The translations under genes and the position numbers were made by a program. A stretch of DNA of 64,000 nucleotides from Listeria floridensis FSL S10-1187 (GTDB taxonomy: Bacteria; Bacillota; Bacilli; Lactobacillales; Listeriaceae): assembly GCF_000525875.1 (NCBI RefSeq), contig NZ_AODF01000008.1:1-64000 (forward strand), read 5' to 3'. The notes beneath the pieces are model-generated. The model ran no database searches, was not told where the DNA came from, and worked only from the letters and a program-made list of their open reading frames with translations. How positions within the stretch are numbered: position 1 is the first letter of the stretch; each line of letters begins with the position of its first letter. Shown here piece by piece: positions 8,745 through 18,868 of this stretch.

Positions 8745-9500
8745 ATGACGATGGAAATGAAATTAAAGGTAGAAGCTTTTGAAGGGCCGCTCGATTTGCT
8801 GCTTCATTTGATCGGTAAGCTCGAAGTCGATATTTATGATATTCCGGTTGCGGAAATTACGGAACAATATATGGAATACATTCATAAAATGCAGATTTTA
8901 GAACTGGATGTGGCGAGCGAATATTTGGTGATGGCTGCTACTCTGCTTGCGATTAAAAGCAAAATGTTGCTTCCAAAGCAAGAACTTGAAGAGGATTTCG
9001 ATGAATTTGATCCAGATCTTGATCCGCGCGATGAGCTTGTTATTAGGCTGATGGAATATAAGCGATATAAGGAAGCGGCGCGCGAGTTGAAGGATAAGGA
9101 AAATGAGCGCGGGTTTTATTTCAGCAAAGCCCCAATGGATCTTTCGGAATATGAGGAAGATGCGCCTCGCGGGGAACTTGATGTCAGTTTGAATGATATG
9201 CTCGGAGCTTTTAATAAGCTTTTACGACGCAAAAAGCTGAACAAGCCGCTACATACGCGAATTACGACGCAGGAAATTTCGATTGATGCGCGGATGGATG
9301 AAGTGATGGCACGTCTTGAAAGGGCTGAAACGAAAATAAAATTCGACGAGCTATTTGAGGAGCATACCAAAGAAGAACTCGTTGTTACTTTTCTCGCGCT
9401 TTTAGAACTTATGAAACGGGAACTTGTTGCGGTTGAGCAGGAATCGAGCTTTGCGGAGCTTTATGTGAAAGGTAGAGGGAAGAAACGTGAACAAAAATGA
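8745..9500 (+). CDS. scpA: Segregation and condensation protein A
   Basis: ScpA is the kleisin that bridges SMC heads in the condensin-like SMC-ScpAB complex needed for chromosome organisation. The N-terminal kleisin helix reads FEGPLDLLLHLIGKLEVDIYD, and LAIKSKMLLPKQE follows. The C-terminal winged helix is leucine-rich (VVTFLALLELMKREL). At 251 residues it has the usual length. AAGGTGG precedes the ATG. scpB starts 14 bases before its stop codon, consistent with coupled production of the two partners. Confidence 0.95.
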   Translation: MTMEMKLKVEAFEGPLDLLLHLIGKLEVDIYDIPVAEITEQYMEYIHKMQILELDVASEYLVMAATLLAIKSKMLLPKQELEEDFDEFDPDLDPRDELVIRLMEYKRYKEAARELKDKENERGFYFSKAPMDLSEYEEDAPRGELDVSLNDMLGAFNKLLRRKKLNKPLHTRITTQEISIDARMDEVMARLERAETKIKFDELFEEHTKEELVVTFLALLELMKRELVAVEQESSFAELYVKGRGKKREQK

Positions 9501-10071
9501 ACAGCTCGGCGTGCTTGAAAGTCTACTTTTTGCAGCCGGAGATGAAGGTCTTTCAACGAAACAGCTGACCGAAGTTATGGAAATTACATATATTGAAGCA
9601 CTGAACTTGCTAGAGTCGCTAAGTGAGGAATATGAGCAAAATCAAGCACGCGGTTTGGTTCTGCTTGAACTGGCTGGTGCTTTTCAGCTCGCGACAAAAA
9701 AAGAACACGCAGCTTATCTGAGAAAATTGGTGGAATCGCCGCGAATTACGTCGCTTTCGCAGGCCTCGCTTGAAACGCTTGCGATCATTGCGTATAAGCA
9801 GCCAATCACCCGAATGGAAGTAGATGAAGTTCGCGGTGTTCAAACGGACGGCCCAATCAGGACGCTTGTTGCAAGAGGGCTCGTGGCTGATCAAGGTCGG
9901 GCAGAGGGTGCAGGTCGAGCCAAGCTCTATGTGACGACGAATGAGTTTTTGGATGCGTTTGGGCTGAAAAGTTTGGATGATCTTCCAAAGCTTCAAGAGC
10001 CGGGTGAAGATGAGGTACAAGATGAACTGGACTTGTTTTTTGATAAGTTCAATCGAATGGAGGAAGAATAA
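9487..10071 (+). CDS. scpB: Segregation and condensation protein B
   Basis: ScpB is the tandem winged-helix partner that dimerises and binds ScpA in the SMC complex. Recognisable segments are LGVLESLLFAAGDEGLS at the N-terminus and SLETLAIIAYKQPITRMEVD with RGVQTDGPIRTLVARGLV in the second winged helix. It is 194 residues, normal for the family, and starts with GTG inside the end of scpA. Its stop shares a base with the start of rluB. Confidence 0.95.
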   Translation: MNKNEQLGVLESLLFAAGDEGLSTKQLTEVMEITYIEALNLLESLSEEYEQNQARGLVLLELAGAFQLATKKEHAAYLRKLVESPRITSLSQASLETLAIIAYKQPITRMEVDEVRGVQTDGPIRTLVARGLVADQGRAEGAGRAKLYVTTNEFLDAFGLKSLDDLPKLQEPGEDEVQDELDLFFDKFNRMEEE

Positions 10072-10808
10072 TGGAGAGACTCCAAAAAGTAATAGCGAAT
10101 GCTGGCATTGCTTCAAGGCGAAAAGCAGAACAAATGATACTTGACGGTAAAGTAAAGGTAAATGGTGAGCTTGTCACAGAACTTGGGGTTAAAGTCAGTG
10201 ATTCTGATCACGTAGAAGTAGAAGGCGTGGAGCTGACAAAGGAAATTAAGCGCTACTTTTTGTTTTATAAGCCGCGCGGTGTTGTTTCGGCGGTAACAGA
10301 TGATAAAGGACGGCGCGTTGTAACTGATTTCTTCGTCGATATTCCGGAACGATTATATCCGGTAGGGCGCTTAGATTATGAAACATCTGGGCTTTTGCTT
10401 ATGACAAATGATGGGGAATTTGCCAATTTATTGATGCACCCGCGCCATAATATCGAAAAGCGCTACATTGCACGCGTGAAGGGTATCCCAGAAAAAGATA
10501 AACTGCAAAAACTTGCATATGGTGTTGTGATTGATGGAAGAAAAACAGCAAAAGCTAAAGTGAAAATGCGCTCGTTTGACAAGGTGAAGCAAAAAGCCAT
10601 CGTCGAAGTTGTCATTCATGAAGGTCGCAATCGTCAAGTGAGGAAAATGTTTGAGAGTATTGGACATCCAGTTCAAAAACTGTCACGCGAAGCTTATGCG
10701 TTTCTTGATTTGCGCGGTCTTAATGCCGGTGAAAGACGTGAACTTAGTCATCATGAAGTCAGACAACTGAAATCGCTTGCGAAGTTCGGTCAAAATCCGC
10801 ATGTGTGA
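10071..10808 (+). CDS. rluB: 23S rRNA pseudouridine synthase RluB
   Basis: A 245-residue RsuA/RluB-type pseudouridine synthase that modifies helix 89 of 23S rRNA. The N-terminal S4 RNA-binding domain covers about residues 1-60 (LQKVIANAGIASRRKAE). The catalytic domain has GRLDYETSGLLLMTNDG, with the Asp nucleophile near residue 104, and IHEGRNRQVRKMFESIGHPV near 185. It overlaps scpB by one base, an arrangement also typical of Bacillus. Confidence 0.93.
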   Translation: MERLQKVIANAGIASRRKAEQMILDGKVKVNGELVTELGVKVSDSDHVEVEGVELTKEIKRYFLFYKPRGVVSAVTDDKGRRVVTDFFVDIPERLYPVGRLDYETSGLLLMTNDGEFANLLMHPRHNIEKRYIARVKGIPEKDKLQKLAYGVVIDGRKTAKAKVKMRSFDKVKQKAIVEVVIHEGRNRQVRKMFESIGHPVQKLSREAYAFLDLRGLNAGERRELSHHEVRQLKSLAKFGQNPHV

Positions 10809-11019
10809 TAAAAGTTTAACAAACAGCAAAGTTTCTGATAGCTTGTTTTAATAAAAACATGTATAATTTAGGTTAGAAGTATTTTATTGACTGAAAATCA
10901 ACTGTCCGAAAGTATGTGGGTGCTTTGGATGAAATTATGATGTTGGCGTTTTTTGAGCTTTTTTCAAATATTCGCCGTTCAGTATAAAATGAAAAAGAGA
11001 ATTTGGGGGATGAGTACTT

Positions 11020-11737
11020 ATGAGTGAGCAGATAAAAGTGCTTGTTGTTGATGATGAGGACCGAATTCGCCGCCTGTTAAAGATGTACCTCGAACGGGAG
11101 AATTTCCGTATTGATGAGGCGAGCGACGGTGATGAAGCTCTTCAAATGGCACTGAACAACAATTATGAAGTCATTCTTCTTGATCTGATGATGCCTGGAA
11201 AAGATGGAATTGAAGTATGCCGCGAATTACGCGAATATAAATCAACTCCGGTTGTCATGCTGACTGCTAAAGGAGAAGAAGCCAATCGGGTTCAAGGATT
11301 TGAAGTTGGAGCAGATGACTATATCGTAAAGCCGTTTAGTCCGCGTGAAGTTGTGTTGCGTGTGAAGGCGGTGCTTCGACGTGCCAAAAAAAACTGACCC
11401 TGGTGTTGTTACATCGGTGCCAGGAGATATTATTAATTTCCCTCATTTAAGTATCGATAATGAAGCGCATCGTGTTATTGTTGATGGTACTGAGGTGAAT
11501 TTAACACCAAAAGAATATGATTTGCTGTATTATTTAGCTAAATCACCGGATAAGGTTTTTGACCGCGAGTCGCTGTTAAAAGAAGTGTGGCGTTATGAGT
11601 TCTTTGGAGATTTGCGTACGATTGATACGCATGTGAAGCGGTTAAGAGAAAAGCTTTTGGATATCTCAGAAGATGCTGCTAAAATGATCGTAACCGTTTG
11701 GGGTTTAGGCTATAAATTTGAAATTCCAGAAGACTGA
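11020..11737 (+). CDS. resD: Response regulator ResD (one frameshift)
   Basis: ResD is the OmpR-family regulator of respiration and aerobic/anaerobic energy genes. The receiver domain has the acidic pair VVDDEDR at 10-12, the phospho-acceptor D55 in ILLDLMMPGKDG and K in YIVKPFSP near 105. The C-terminal winged helix holds LTPKEYDLLYYLA, RTIDTHVKRLREKL and VWGLGYKFE. An extra A in the run 11386-11393 splits the frame between the two domains; removing it reads RRAKKTDPGVV and restores about 238 residues. The ATG follows TTGGGGGATG. resE lies downstream beyond a hairpin. Confidence 0.9.
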
Positions 11738-11744
11738 AGCTAAA

Positions 11745-11808
11745 TAAAAAATGAGCAGGTTGTAAAGATTGCGTTTTGTCAATTTCTACAAAAAACCTGT
11801 TCATTTTT
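11745..11808 (+). terminator. Long hairpin between resD and resE
   Basis: AAAAAATGAGCAGGTT at the left pairs with AACCTGTTCATTTTT at the right with one mismatch. Inside it GTAAAGATTG and CAATTTCTAC pair for most of their length around CGTTTTGT. The result is a nearly continuous stem of over 20 base pairs ending in a T tract, which may act as a partial terminator or processing site. Confidence 0.65.
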
Positions 11809-11833
11809 AGGTTGGAGAAAAGGGAGGCGTATA

Positions 11834-13623
11834 GTGATGAAAATCTGGAACAGCATTGTTGGGAAAATTTGGAGTACAACCATCCTGCTTCTCATTGGCG
11901 TGCTTGTCATTTGCGGTTTCCTTGTGGCAGTTATATATGAAAAGAACAACTTGACTGAAATTGAAAATGAGTTAAAGGAAAATACTAATAAAATCATTGA
12001 TATCATGAAAGAAAATGATGAGCTGATCAAGGAAGGAAGTGCGAGTCAAGATTCACTTGCTCTTCTTGATAATACAATGGGTGTTATTATTGCTCAAAAT
12101 GGTGTCAGTATTTATGCGAAAGAATCACGTGATCGTGTTTCTAAAAGTTCAATTGATCGTCTTACTAAAAATAAAAAATTGAATGAAGCACTTGAACAAT
12201 CACCGGATTTGCTGATGAAATATGATTTTGAAGAAAATCCCGAAAGCCTGCCAATCGAACTTTATGCGAAAACATTCAAGCTTGACAATGGTGAAACGGG
12301 TGTAGTTTATCTATATAAATCTTTTCATGATATTTTGAATATCACAAAAAAAGCAACACGAACCCTTGTCTTTGCTGGAATTGGAGCAATTTTAGTGACT
12401 TCGCTCTTGTCTTTCATTTTTTCTTCACGCATGGCGTTTCCGCTACGTGAGATGAAAAAAAATTGCGGTAGCTGTTTCGCGAGGAAATTTTGATAATCGT
12501 GTTCCAAGCTATACGCATGATGAGATCGGAGATTTAGGTCTTGCCTTTAATGATATGGCTCAGCAGCTCAAATATAACATCAGTGCATTAAGGCAAGAAA
12601 AAGAACAGCTCTCAAATATCCTTGTCGGGATGGCTGACGGGGTTGTAAAATTTAATATTGATAAAACGATTATTCTCAGCAATCCGCCAGCCGAAGAATT
12701 TTTACATAACTGGTTCTTTTCGCAGGAAAATGAAGAAAAAGTATTAATTCCGGAGAAACTAAATGACATGCTGGATGAAATACTTAAAACACGCGAGGAG
12801 ACGGTCGGTGAAATTACGTTTGGCGGACAAACGTATGTTGCGATTTTAACGCTACTATACAATGGTGATAATATTCGTAGTATTGTAACGGTTATTCGCG
12901 ATATGACTGAGGAAAAACGTCTTGAAAAGATGAAGAGTGATTTTGTCAGCAATATTTCGCACGAACTTCGTACGCCGATTTCAATGCTTCAGGGCTATAG
13001 TGAAGCCATTATTGACGGTGTGGCTCAAACCGAAGACGAGATACGAGAATTTGCACAAATCATTTATGAAGAATCTTTGAGAATTGGGCGTCTTGTGAAT
13101 GACATGCTTGATCTCGCTCGAATGGAAGCAGGGTTCACGCAACTCGATAAGAAAGAAACGGAAGTCTTGCCGTTTATCAGCAAAGTTGTGTCTAATTTCG
13201 AGGTGCTTGCGAAAGAGAACAATGTTGAATTGCGTGTTGAAGCCGATGATCCAGAGATCACGTATGTCTTTGATACAGATCGGATGGAGCAAGTATTGAT
13301 CAACTTGATCATGAATGCAATTCGCCATACTGGAAAAGTTGGCTTTGATGGTGTTGTTACTGTTAGAGAACATGCTGATTTTGCCAATAATCAGCTTTTG
13401 ATTGTTGTTAGCGACAACGGGAGTGGTATTCCAGAAGAAGATATTCCATATTTGTTCGAACGGTTCTATAAAGCAGATAAGGCGCGAACACGTGGTAAAG
13501 CTGGAACTGGGATTGGGCTTGCGATCGTTTAAAAATATTGTAGATGCCCATAACGGAAAAATTACGGTAGAAAGCACGGTAGGGAAAGGTTCATCTTTCA
13601 TCATCAGCCTGCCATTATTTTAA
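11834..13623 (+). CDS. resE: Sensor histidine kinase ResE (two frameshifts)
   Basis: ResE is the membrane kinase partner of ResD. A first transmembrane helix ([20 protein letters not shown]) is followed by an extracytoplasmic domain, a second helix ([18 protein letters not shown]), HAMP, PAS, then HisKA with phospho-His in [12 protein letters not shown] and HATPase with [21 protein letters not shown] and GTGIGLAIV. Two shifts break it. An extra A in 12455-12462 interrupts the HAMP; removing it reads [18 protein letters not shown]. An extra T in 13528-13530 stops the protein after GLAIV; removing it reads [16 protein letters not shown]. The rebuilt protein is about 595 residues, normal for ResE. 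GGAGGCG precedes the ATG at 11837, which may be the true start. Confidence 0.88.
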
Positions 13624-13640
13624 ACTAGGGGGAGTTAGGA

Positions 13641-14165
13641 TTGACAGAACGGACACAAAAATTTTGCAAAGAATCACTTGTGATTAAAACAAGCCGGGTT
13701 TTCCCGCAAGATACAAATAATCATAATACACTTTTTGGTGGAAAATTGATGACTTATATTGATGATACGGCTTCGATCAGCGCATCGCGTCATTGCCGCG
13801 TTGGAATTGTTACAGCTTCAACGGATTCAGTAGACTTTTTACAGCCGATAAAAAACGATCATTCAGTTTGCCTTGAGTCGTATGTGGCAGCGGTTGGTCG
13901 GACGTCGATGGAGATTTTCGTAAAAGTAATTTCGGAAAACTTGATGACAGGCGAGCGCTATCTTGCGGCGACTTCATTTCTTACGTTTGTTGCGATTGGG
14001 GAAGACGGTCGGCCGGTGGAGGTGCCGGAAGTTGTGCCGGAAAGTGAGGAAGAAAAGATGATTCATGCAGGGGCAGTAAGTCGAGCTGCTGCGCGGAAAG
14101 AACGGCTGAAGGCAAGTCGTGACCTCGCGGGTTCCTTGAAAACAGAGATTCCTTGGTTATTTTAA
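13641..14165 (+). CDS. Acyl-CoA thioesterase, hotdog fold (YkhA-like)
   Basis: A 174-residue hotdog-fold protein that hydrolyses acyl-CoA thioesters. The active-site helix and strand are visible in FPQDTNNHNTLFGGKLMTYIDD, where the Asn/Asp and Gly residues are family hallmarks, and VDFLQPI follows. It starts with TTG at 13641 after a GGGGGAG ribosome site, 17 bases behind resE. The substrate is not defined by sequence. Confidence 0.85.
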   Translation: MTERTQKFCKESLVIKTSRVFPQDTNNHNTLFGGKLMTYIDDTASISASRHCRVGIVTASTDSVDFLQPIKNDHSVCLESYVAAVGRTSMEIFVKVISENLMTGERYLAATSFLTFVAIGEDGRPVEVPEVVPESEEEKMIHAGAVSRAAARKERLKASRDLAGSLKTEIPWLF

Positions 14166-14257
14166 AGAAAAAATTCTTGATTAATCCCGTTTTCATGTTA
14201 AAATTAATATTGTGTTCATGCTTATTGTGAGTGGGAACACAAAAAATCATATTGTTC

Positions 14258-14372
14258 ATCTTCGGGGCAGGGTGTAATTCCCGACCGGTGGTATAGTCCA
14301 CGATCTGCTTTTTAGCAGTTGACTCTGGTGCAATTCCAGGACCGACAGTATAGTCTGGATGGGAGAGGATGT
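14258..14372 (+). promoter_or_regulatory. FMN riboswitch (RFN element)
   Basis: The conserved FMN aptamer blocks are present in order: TTCGGGGCAGGGTG, TTCCCGACCGGTGGTATAG, a variable stem (TCTGCTTTTTAGCAG), GACTCTGGTGCAATTCCAGG, ACCGACAGTATAGTCTGGATG and GGAGAGGATG. It lies upstream of the riboflavin transporter gene ribU with a terminator between. FMN binding would favour the terminator and switch off riboflavin uptake. Confidence 0.96.
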
Positions 14373-14452
14373 TGACGGCTTTTTTTAGCTTGTCTGCTTT
14401 AGTGTGTCATGTACGCTGTAGCTTTTTTGCTCAGCTTGTATAGAGATTCACA

Positions 14453-14488
14453 AACCTCTCTAATAGTTTTTAATTAGAGAGGTTTTTT
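14453..14488 (+). terminator. Riboswitch-controlled terminator before ribU
   Basis: AACCTCTCTAAT and ATTAGAGAGGTT form a perfect 12-base-pair stem with an AGTTTTTA loop, followed by TTTT. It is the likely expression platform of the FMN riboswitch. Confidence 0.9.
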
Positions 14489-14554
14489 CATATGGCAGAT
14501 TGCTTTTGAGGTTGTCGAACTTTCTTTTTAGATGAACCAAAAGGAGAGTTAAAA

Positions 14555-15154
14555 GTGAAGAGTTATTCTTTAAAGGCGTTTGTAAGTATTGCGGTATTTG
14601 GAACAGTGGCATTTATTATTATGCTTCTTCAATTTCCGCTACTTCCGAGTGCACCGTTTCTAAAGCTGGATTTTAGTGATATCCCAGCACTTATCGGTGG
14701 TTTAATGTTTGGACCACTTGCGATTATTTTGATTGAATTGATCAAAAATATTTTGGAGTTTATTGTATCAGGCAGTCCAGTTGGTATTCCAGTTGGTGAA
14801 ATAACCAATTTCCTATCGGGACTCTGCTATACACTTCCGATTTATTATTTATTCCGCTTTGTTCGCGGCACAAAAGGTTTTTTGGCTTCAGCGGCTCTCG
14901 GCACTCTGTTGATGACAATCGCGATGTCGCTTTTCAATTATTTTATACTCTTGCCGTTTTATGTAAAGCTTGGCGGACTTCCTGCTGAAACTGATATTCT
15001 TGCACTCGTTACGGCGGCAATTATTCCGTTTAACTTATTAAAAGGTGTGGTTGTTAGTGCTGGTTTTATGTTGCTCTATGCACCGATGAAAAATTTTATT
15101 GCAAAAAATCGTTCGAAAAAGGAACAAGCAAAATATGAAAAAAAAGCACCGTGA
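14555..15154 (+). CDS. ribU: Riboflavin ECF transporter substrate-binding protein RibU
   Basis: RibU is the membrane S-component that captures riboflavin and works with the shared ECF energising module encoded elsewhere. The 199-residue protein has about six hydrophobic helices. The segment [20 protein letters not shown] near residues 35-55 is the family signature, and GEITNFLSG follows near 90. It starts with GTG after AAAGGAG. Regulation by the FMN riboswitch directly upstream strongly supports the substrate. A basic tail ([14 protein letters not shown]) ends the protein. Confidence 0.95.
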   Translation: MKSYSLKAFVSIAVFGTVAFIIMLLQFPLLPSAPFLKLDFSDIPALIGGLMFGPLAIILIELIKNILEFIVSGSPVGIPVGEITNFLSGLCYTLPIYYLFRFVRGTKGFLASAALGTLLMTIAMSLFNYFILLPFYVKLGGLPAETDILALVTAAIIPFNLLKGVVVSAGFMLLYAPMKNFIAKNRSKKEQAKYEKKAP

Positions 15155-15170
15155 GGTACACAGTGCTTAA
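15139..15170 (-). terminator. Terminator for fer, inside the 3' end of ribU
   Basis: On the minus strand AAGCAC and GTGCTT form a stem with a 13-base loop followed by eight T. It begins about 9 bases past the ferredoxin stop codon and overlaps the end of the convergent ribU gene. Confidence 0.7.
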
Positions 15171-15178
15171 ATCTCGAT

Positions 15179-15427
15179 TTAAGAATGTTGATGCGGATCG
15201 CCATTGAATGGTCGGTCCGCTATTTTTATGGAAAGTGAAGGGCAATTCCATTCTGCTTCAAGCGCATTTTCTTCTTCTGAATCTGGAATCGCTTTGTTTC
15301 CTTGGTTGTCATCAAGCAGTGTGTAGGCAACACCTTCTGTATTGTAATCGTAAAGGTTTGGAGCATGAAGTGCGCAAGCCCCGCAAGCAATACAAGTTTC
15401 TTGATCAACGATCGTAAATTTCGCCAA
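15179..15427 (-). CDS. fer: Ferredoxin, single [4Fe-4S] type
   Basis: A small acidic electron carrier of 82 residues. Three cluster cysteines are in TCIACGAC near residue 12-18 and the fourth in [11 protein letters not shown] near the C-terminus. The TTG at 15427 is the better start (MAKFTIVDQ): GGAAGGA is 7 bases upstream, whereas the ATG at 15433 touches that site. Compared with relatives, the stretch before the last cysteine ([10 protein letters not shown]) has unusual residues in place of the common GCP. It may be a partner of the NADPH reductase encoded at 1.5-2.5 kb. Confidence 0.92.
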   Translation of the reverse strand: MAKFTIVDQETCIACGACALHAPNLYDYNTEGVAYTLLDDNQGNKAIPDSEEENALEAEWNCPSLSIKIADRPFNGDPHQHS

Positions 15428-15555
15428 GCTCATCCTTCCTTTCCAATTTCGCTACTTAGGAGTATATCACTTTTTTGAAAAATACGGAACCGTATGAAAT
15501 AGGTGTAGAACGGGTGTTTCTATGATATGATAGCTCTAGGACTGAGGTGAAGCGG

Positions 15556-16552
15556 ATGGATTTGCTAGATCAATACATACTCGCGCTGGTAAAGGGATTT
15601 AGCCGCCCGCGCAAACCGGCTTTCTTATATACTGTGATGACTGGAAAACGGATCGGACAAGCAGTAACAGATATCCATTTGGCTCGACTTGATGAGTTAT
15701 TTGGCTTGACTCCTTTTTTAAAGCAAGATATCTTCTTTGCGCGAATGAAACAATTGGTTGATGAAGGCGCGATCGAACTTCGAGACGGAGAAATATATAC
15801 ATTACGACAAATTGAAACGGAATTCTTTGAGCAGGGCGGCTGGAATGGCTTCATGCTACAAGATCGTCCGCTTATTTTTTTTTCAAAATCTGTTACTTGC
15901 TGTTCAAGTAGTAAGCAATAAGCATCATCAAAAAAAGCATTACTTGCCAGTTGTGCGGGATAAGAAAGCGCAATTTTGGATTAAAAAGTGGTTGTTAGCA
16001 TGCAAAGGGCAGCCGAACCTGAACGAACAGTTGTATTTAGAGCTTGAAAGATGGCTTTCTAGTCACGCGATTATGAAGCCAGAACTCTATACGGATCGGT
16101 TTTCCGGCGGCAAGCTGATCGGAGAAACAAGCGAACAAATTGCTGAGCGGCTTGAACTGAGGCGAATGGATGCATATTTTGAATCGTTATATGGCTTGCA
16201 CTTACTGTTTGCCGAGATGGAACATTATCCGGTAATGAAGCTTTTGATGCCAAAATTAGAAGCGCTATTGACTCTTTCTGGCAAGAAAACTTTTCGGCTC
16301 TTTAAAAACGGTTATTCTTTTGAGGAAGTGCAAAAGCTAAGGCGTTTGAAAAAAAGCACGATCGAGGATCATTTTGTGGAAATTAAAGCGACATTTGGAA
16401 ATGAACGGGTGCCAGGACTCCCAAGTGCGAAAGTGATTGCGCATATATCTGAAGGGAATTACACGAGTTTGAAGGAGATTAAAGATGCGTTTCCAGAACT
16501 AAGTTACTATCAAATTCGACTTGCCGTTGTTTCAGGAGGTGATGCGGATTGA
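15556..16552 (+). CDS. ypbB: YpbB-like helix-turn-helix protein upstream of recS (one frameshift)
   Basis: A roughly 330-residue protein conserved just before the RecQ-like gene in Listeria and Bacillus. Its function is not established; the C-terminal region ([31 protein letters not shown]) is a helix-turn-helix of the type found at the end of RecQ-related proteins, suggesting DNA binding with RecS. An extra T in the run 15875-15883 breaks the frame; removing it continues [20 protein letters not shown]. The ATG at 15556 lies 6 bases after GAGGTG. recS begins inside its last codons, so the pair is translationally coupled. Confidence 0.82.
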
Positions 16553-17961
16553 ATTTGGAAGCAGAATTGAAACGCTATCTCGGCTTTGAAACATTTCGAA
16601 GCGGTCAAAAAGAAGTGATTGAAACAGTACTTTCCGGTGAAGATGTTTTTGCAATGCTACCGACTGGAATGGGGAAAACAGTTTGCTACCAGCTTTCAGG
16701 ATACTTGCTTGATGGGCTGGTTGTCATCGTTTCGCCGCTACTCAGTTTGATGCAGGATCAAGTGGAACGAATGCGGGCACAAGGTGAAAAAAGAGTTGCT
16801 GCACTCAATAGCTTTCTTTCTGTAGAAGAAAAAAATACGATATTAGCTAATCTTGGGTCTTACAAATTTATTTTTCTTTCACCTGAAATGCTTGCAAGTG
16901 AGGCTGTTCGAGCGACTTTTTTACGTGAAAAAATTGGACTTTTTGTAATTGATGAAGCTCATTGTATCTCACAGTGGGGGCACGATTTCCGACCGGATTA
17001 TTTGTTTTTGGGTGAATTTCGCGCACTTGCTCGTTATCCACGGACAATGGTTCTTACGGCGACAGCGACAAAGCGGGTTCGAGCGGATATTTTGAAGCAG
17101 CTCGAACTTCAAGAAATTAAGGAAATTATTTACTCGGTAAACCGTCCTAATATCGAGTTTTTTGTTAAAAAATTTGCTTCTAGATGCGAAAAAGAAGCGG
17201 GACTAGATCGATTGGTTGAACAGCTTGAAGCGCCGGGAATTATTTATTTTTCCAGCAAGCGGCTTGCAGAAGAAACAGCTGGACGGCTTCGCCGCGAAGG
17301 AAAACGAAAAGCGGCGCATTATCACGGTGATATGGAACCACTCGACCGGATACTCATTCAAGAGCAGTTTGTTGCTGGACAGCTTGATTTAATTTGTGCA
17401 ACAAGTGCGTTTGGGATGGGAATTGATAAGGCAAATATCCGTTTTGTCATTCATTATCACATGCCGGCGGATCTTGAAGCGTATATGCAGGAAATCGGTC
17501 GAGCGGGTAGAGATGGAGAAAAAAGTGCGGCTATTCTGCTCTATGCAACGGGTGATGAGATGCTACAGCGTCAATTGGCTGACCGAGATCTTCCAGATCC
17601 TAAGCTGCTCAAACTCCCTGAAGAATTGCGTGATACGCTTCCAGACAGCGAAAAGCGTTTTCTTAGTTATTTTTTACGATCTAGGCTTACGGAAGCGGAA
17701 ATCGAAAAGAAAATCGAGGAACGTTCGCTTATTAAAAAAGAGAATTTAACAGCTTTTGAAGGCTTTATTCATGCTTCTGATTGTAGGAGAAGCTATGTCA
17801 TGCGCTATTTTGGCGAAGAAGATTTTTCAGAAACGGGCGGAGAATGCTGCTGTGATAATGACGGCGCAAAGCTTGTACACTTTGAAAGAAAGCCTGATAC
17901 GGAAGCGGTTCAGGAGACATTTAACTATTTGGAGCGGCTTCGTTATTTGCTTTTAGAATGA
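16549..17961 (+). CDS. recS: RecQ-family ATP-dependent DNA helicase, short (RecS)
   Basis: A 470-residue 3'-5' DNA helicase of the RecQ family. Walker A is [11 protein letters not shown] near residue 40, the Walker B box is [19 protein letters not shown] near 130, and motif VI is EIGRAGRDG near 320, preceded by [13 protein letters not shown]. The zinc domain cysteines ([21 protein letters not shown]) follow. The HRDC domain of full RecQ is missing, which defines the short RecS type of Bacillus and Listeria. It starts with TTG after a very strong AGGAGGTGAT site inside the end of ypbB. Confidence 0.93.
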   Translation: MNLEAELKRYLGFETFRSGQKEVIETVLSGEDVFAMLPTGMGKTVCYQLSGYLLDGLVVIVSPLLSLMQDQVERMRAQGEKRVAALNSFLSVEEKNTILANLGSYKFIFLSPEMLASEAVRATFLREKIGLFVIDEAHCISQWGHDFRPDYLFLGEFRALARYPRTMVLTATATKRVRADILKQLELQEIKEIIYSVNRPNIEFFVKKFASRCEKEAGLDRLVEQLEAPGIIYFSSKRLAEETAGRLRREGKRKAAHYHGDMEPLDRILIQEQFVAGQLDLICATSAFGMGIDKANIRFVIHYHMPADLEAYMQEIGRAGRDGEKSAAILLYATGDEMLQRQLADRDLPDPKLLKLPEELRDTLPDSEKRFLSYFLRSRLTEAEIEKKIEERSLIKKENLTAFEGFIHASDCRRSYVMRYFGEEDFSETGGECCCDNDGAKLVHFERKPDTEAVQETFNYLERLRYLLLE

Positions 17962-18094
17962 TTTTTTTTTAGTAATCTTGTGCTTATTGTTGTTCTGGGC
18001 AGGGTTTGCGGTTATAATTATTGCAGGGATATTTCAATTGTATGTTAATATCAAGATATTGGTGAAAGAGTTTTGTTTTAAGGAGGATTTATGC

Positions 18095-18865
18095 ATGGCT
18101 AGGAAAAAGCGCAATAATAAAGAAGATTTCACGTCGTCTGATGAATACGATCACGACTTTTATAATTCTGAAGATGAATTTAATGATGAACCGCCGATGC
18201 TCTCGCGGTCAGATAGCAGAAAAGCAAAGAAAACAGGTATTTTCAGATATCCGCTTTTGAATATATTGATTATTTTCTTTTTGCTTATTCCGATTATCAG
18301 TGTCATTGTTTTTGTAGCGGTTCAGAATTCAGCTGAGCCAGCAAACCAAGTCAAAGAGGAAGAAAATGTGTCTGTTGACAGCAATTCAAAGGCAAAACAA
18401 GCTGCGAAGGAAAAAGAGGAAGAAGAAAAGGCTGCAAAAGAGAAAGCGGCTAAAGAAAAAGAAGAAGCGGAAAAAGCTGCTGCAGAAAAAGCAAAGGCCG
18501 AGGAAGAGCAAAAAGCGAAAGATGCGGAAGCTGCTAAGCAAGCTGAAGCAGAAAAAGCTGCTGCAGAAAAAGCTGCTGCAGAAAAAGCCGAACAAGAACG
18601 AGTTGCTGCTGAAAAGGCCGCTCAAGAGAAGGCTGCTGCAGAAAAAGCTGCACAAGAAAAACAAGCAGCTGAAGCGGCGAAAAAGCAGGCTGAGGCGGCT
18701 CAAGCTTCAAGCCATACTGTACAATCAGGTGAAACGCTTTACCGAATTGCTGCTAATGCTTATGGCGAATCGAATGCTACGGCTGGTGTACAAAAAATCA
18801 AGCAGGCAAATGGGCTTTCGTCGGACAGTGTTCCGGTAGGTACAGTACTTAAAATTCCTAAATAA
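18095..18865 (+). CDS. Membrane-anchored LysM protein with Ala/Lys/Glu coiled-coil repeat
   Basis: A 256-residue wall-associated protein. A charged cytoplasmic N-terminus of about 50 residues precedes one transmembrane helix (LLNILIIFFLLIPIISVIVF). Outside the membrane lies a repetitive Lys/Ala/Glu region of about 110 residues built from AEKAAAEKA-like units, expected to be a long helix. The C-terminal LysM domain (HTVQSGETLYRIAANAYG ending in VPVGTVLKIPK) binds peptidoglycan. The ATG at 18095 lies 8 bases after AAGGAGG. It follows recS by about 130 bases. The repetitive DNA at 18400-18700 makes length variation between strains likely. Confidence 0.88.
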   Translation: MARKKRNNKEDFTSSDEYDHDFYNSEDEFNDEPPMLSRSDSRKAKKTGIFRYPLLNILIIFFLLIPIISVIVFVAVQNSAEPANQVKEEENVSVDSNSKAKQAAKEKEEEEKAAKEKAAKEKEEAEKAAAEKAKAEEEQKAKDAEAAKQAEAEKAAAEKAAAEKAEQERVAAEKAAQEKAAAEKAAQEKQAAEAAKKQAEAAQASSHTVQSGETLYRIAANAYGESNATAGVQKIKQANGLSSDSVPVGTVLKIPK

Positions 18866-18868
18866 AAC

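Noticed and set aside
11386-11393. Programmed frameshifting or transcriptional slippage as explanation for the broken genes
   Set aside because: Slippage on A or T runs is possible in single genes, but the same pattern in about 15 unrelated genes, including C and T runs, fits sequencing error much better.
18400-18700. CRISPR-like or tandem repeat array
   Set aside because: The repeats are coding, have no spacers and keep the LysM reading frame. No other CRISPR pattern was seen in the window.
18386-18703. Long minus-strand open frame rich in Ser, Phe and Leu
   Set aside because: It is the reverse of the Lys/Ala/Glu repeat of the LysM gene and arises from codon bias of the repeat.
18366-18839. 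Plus-strand open frame rich in Lys, Arg and Leu
   Set aside because: A shifted reading of the same LysM repeat region.
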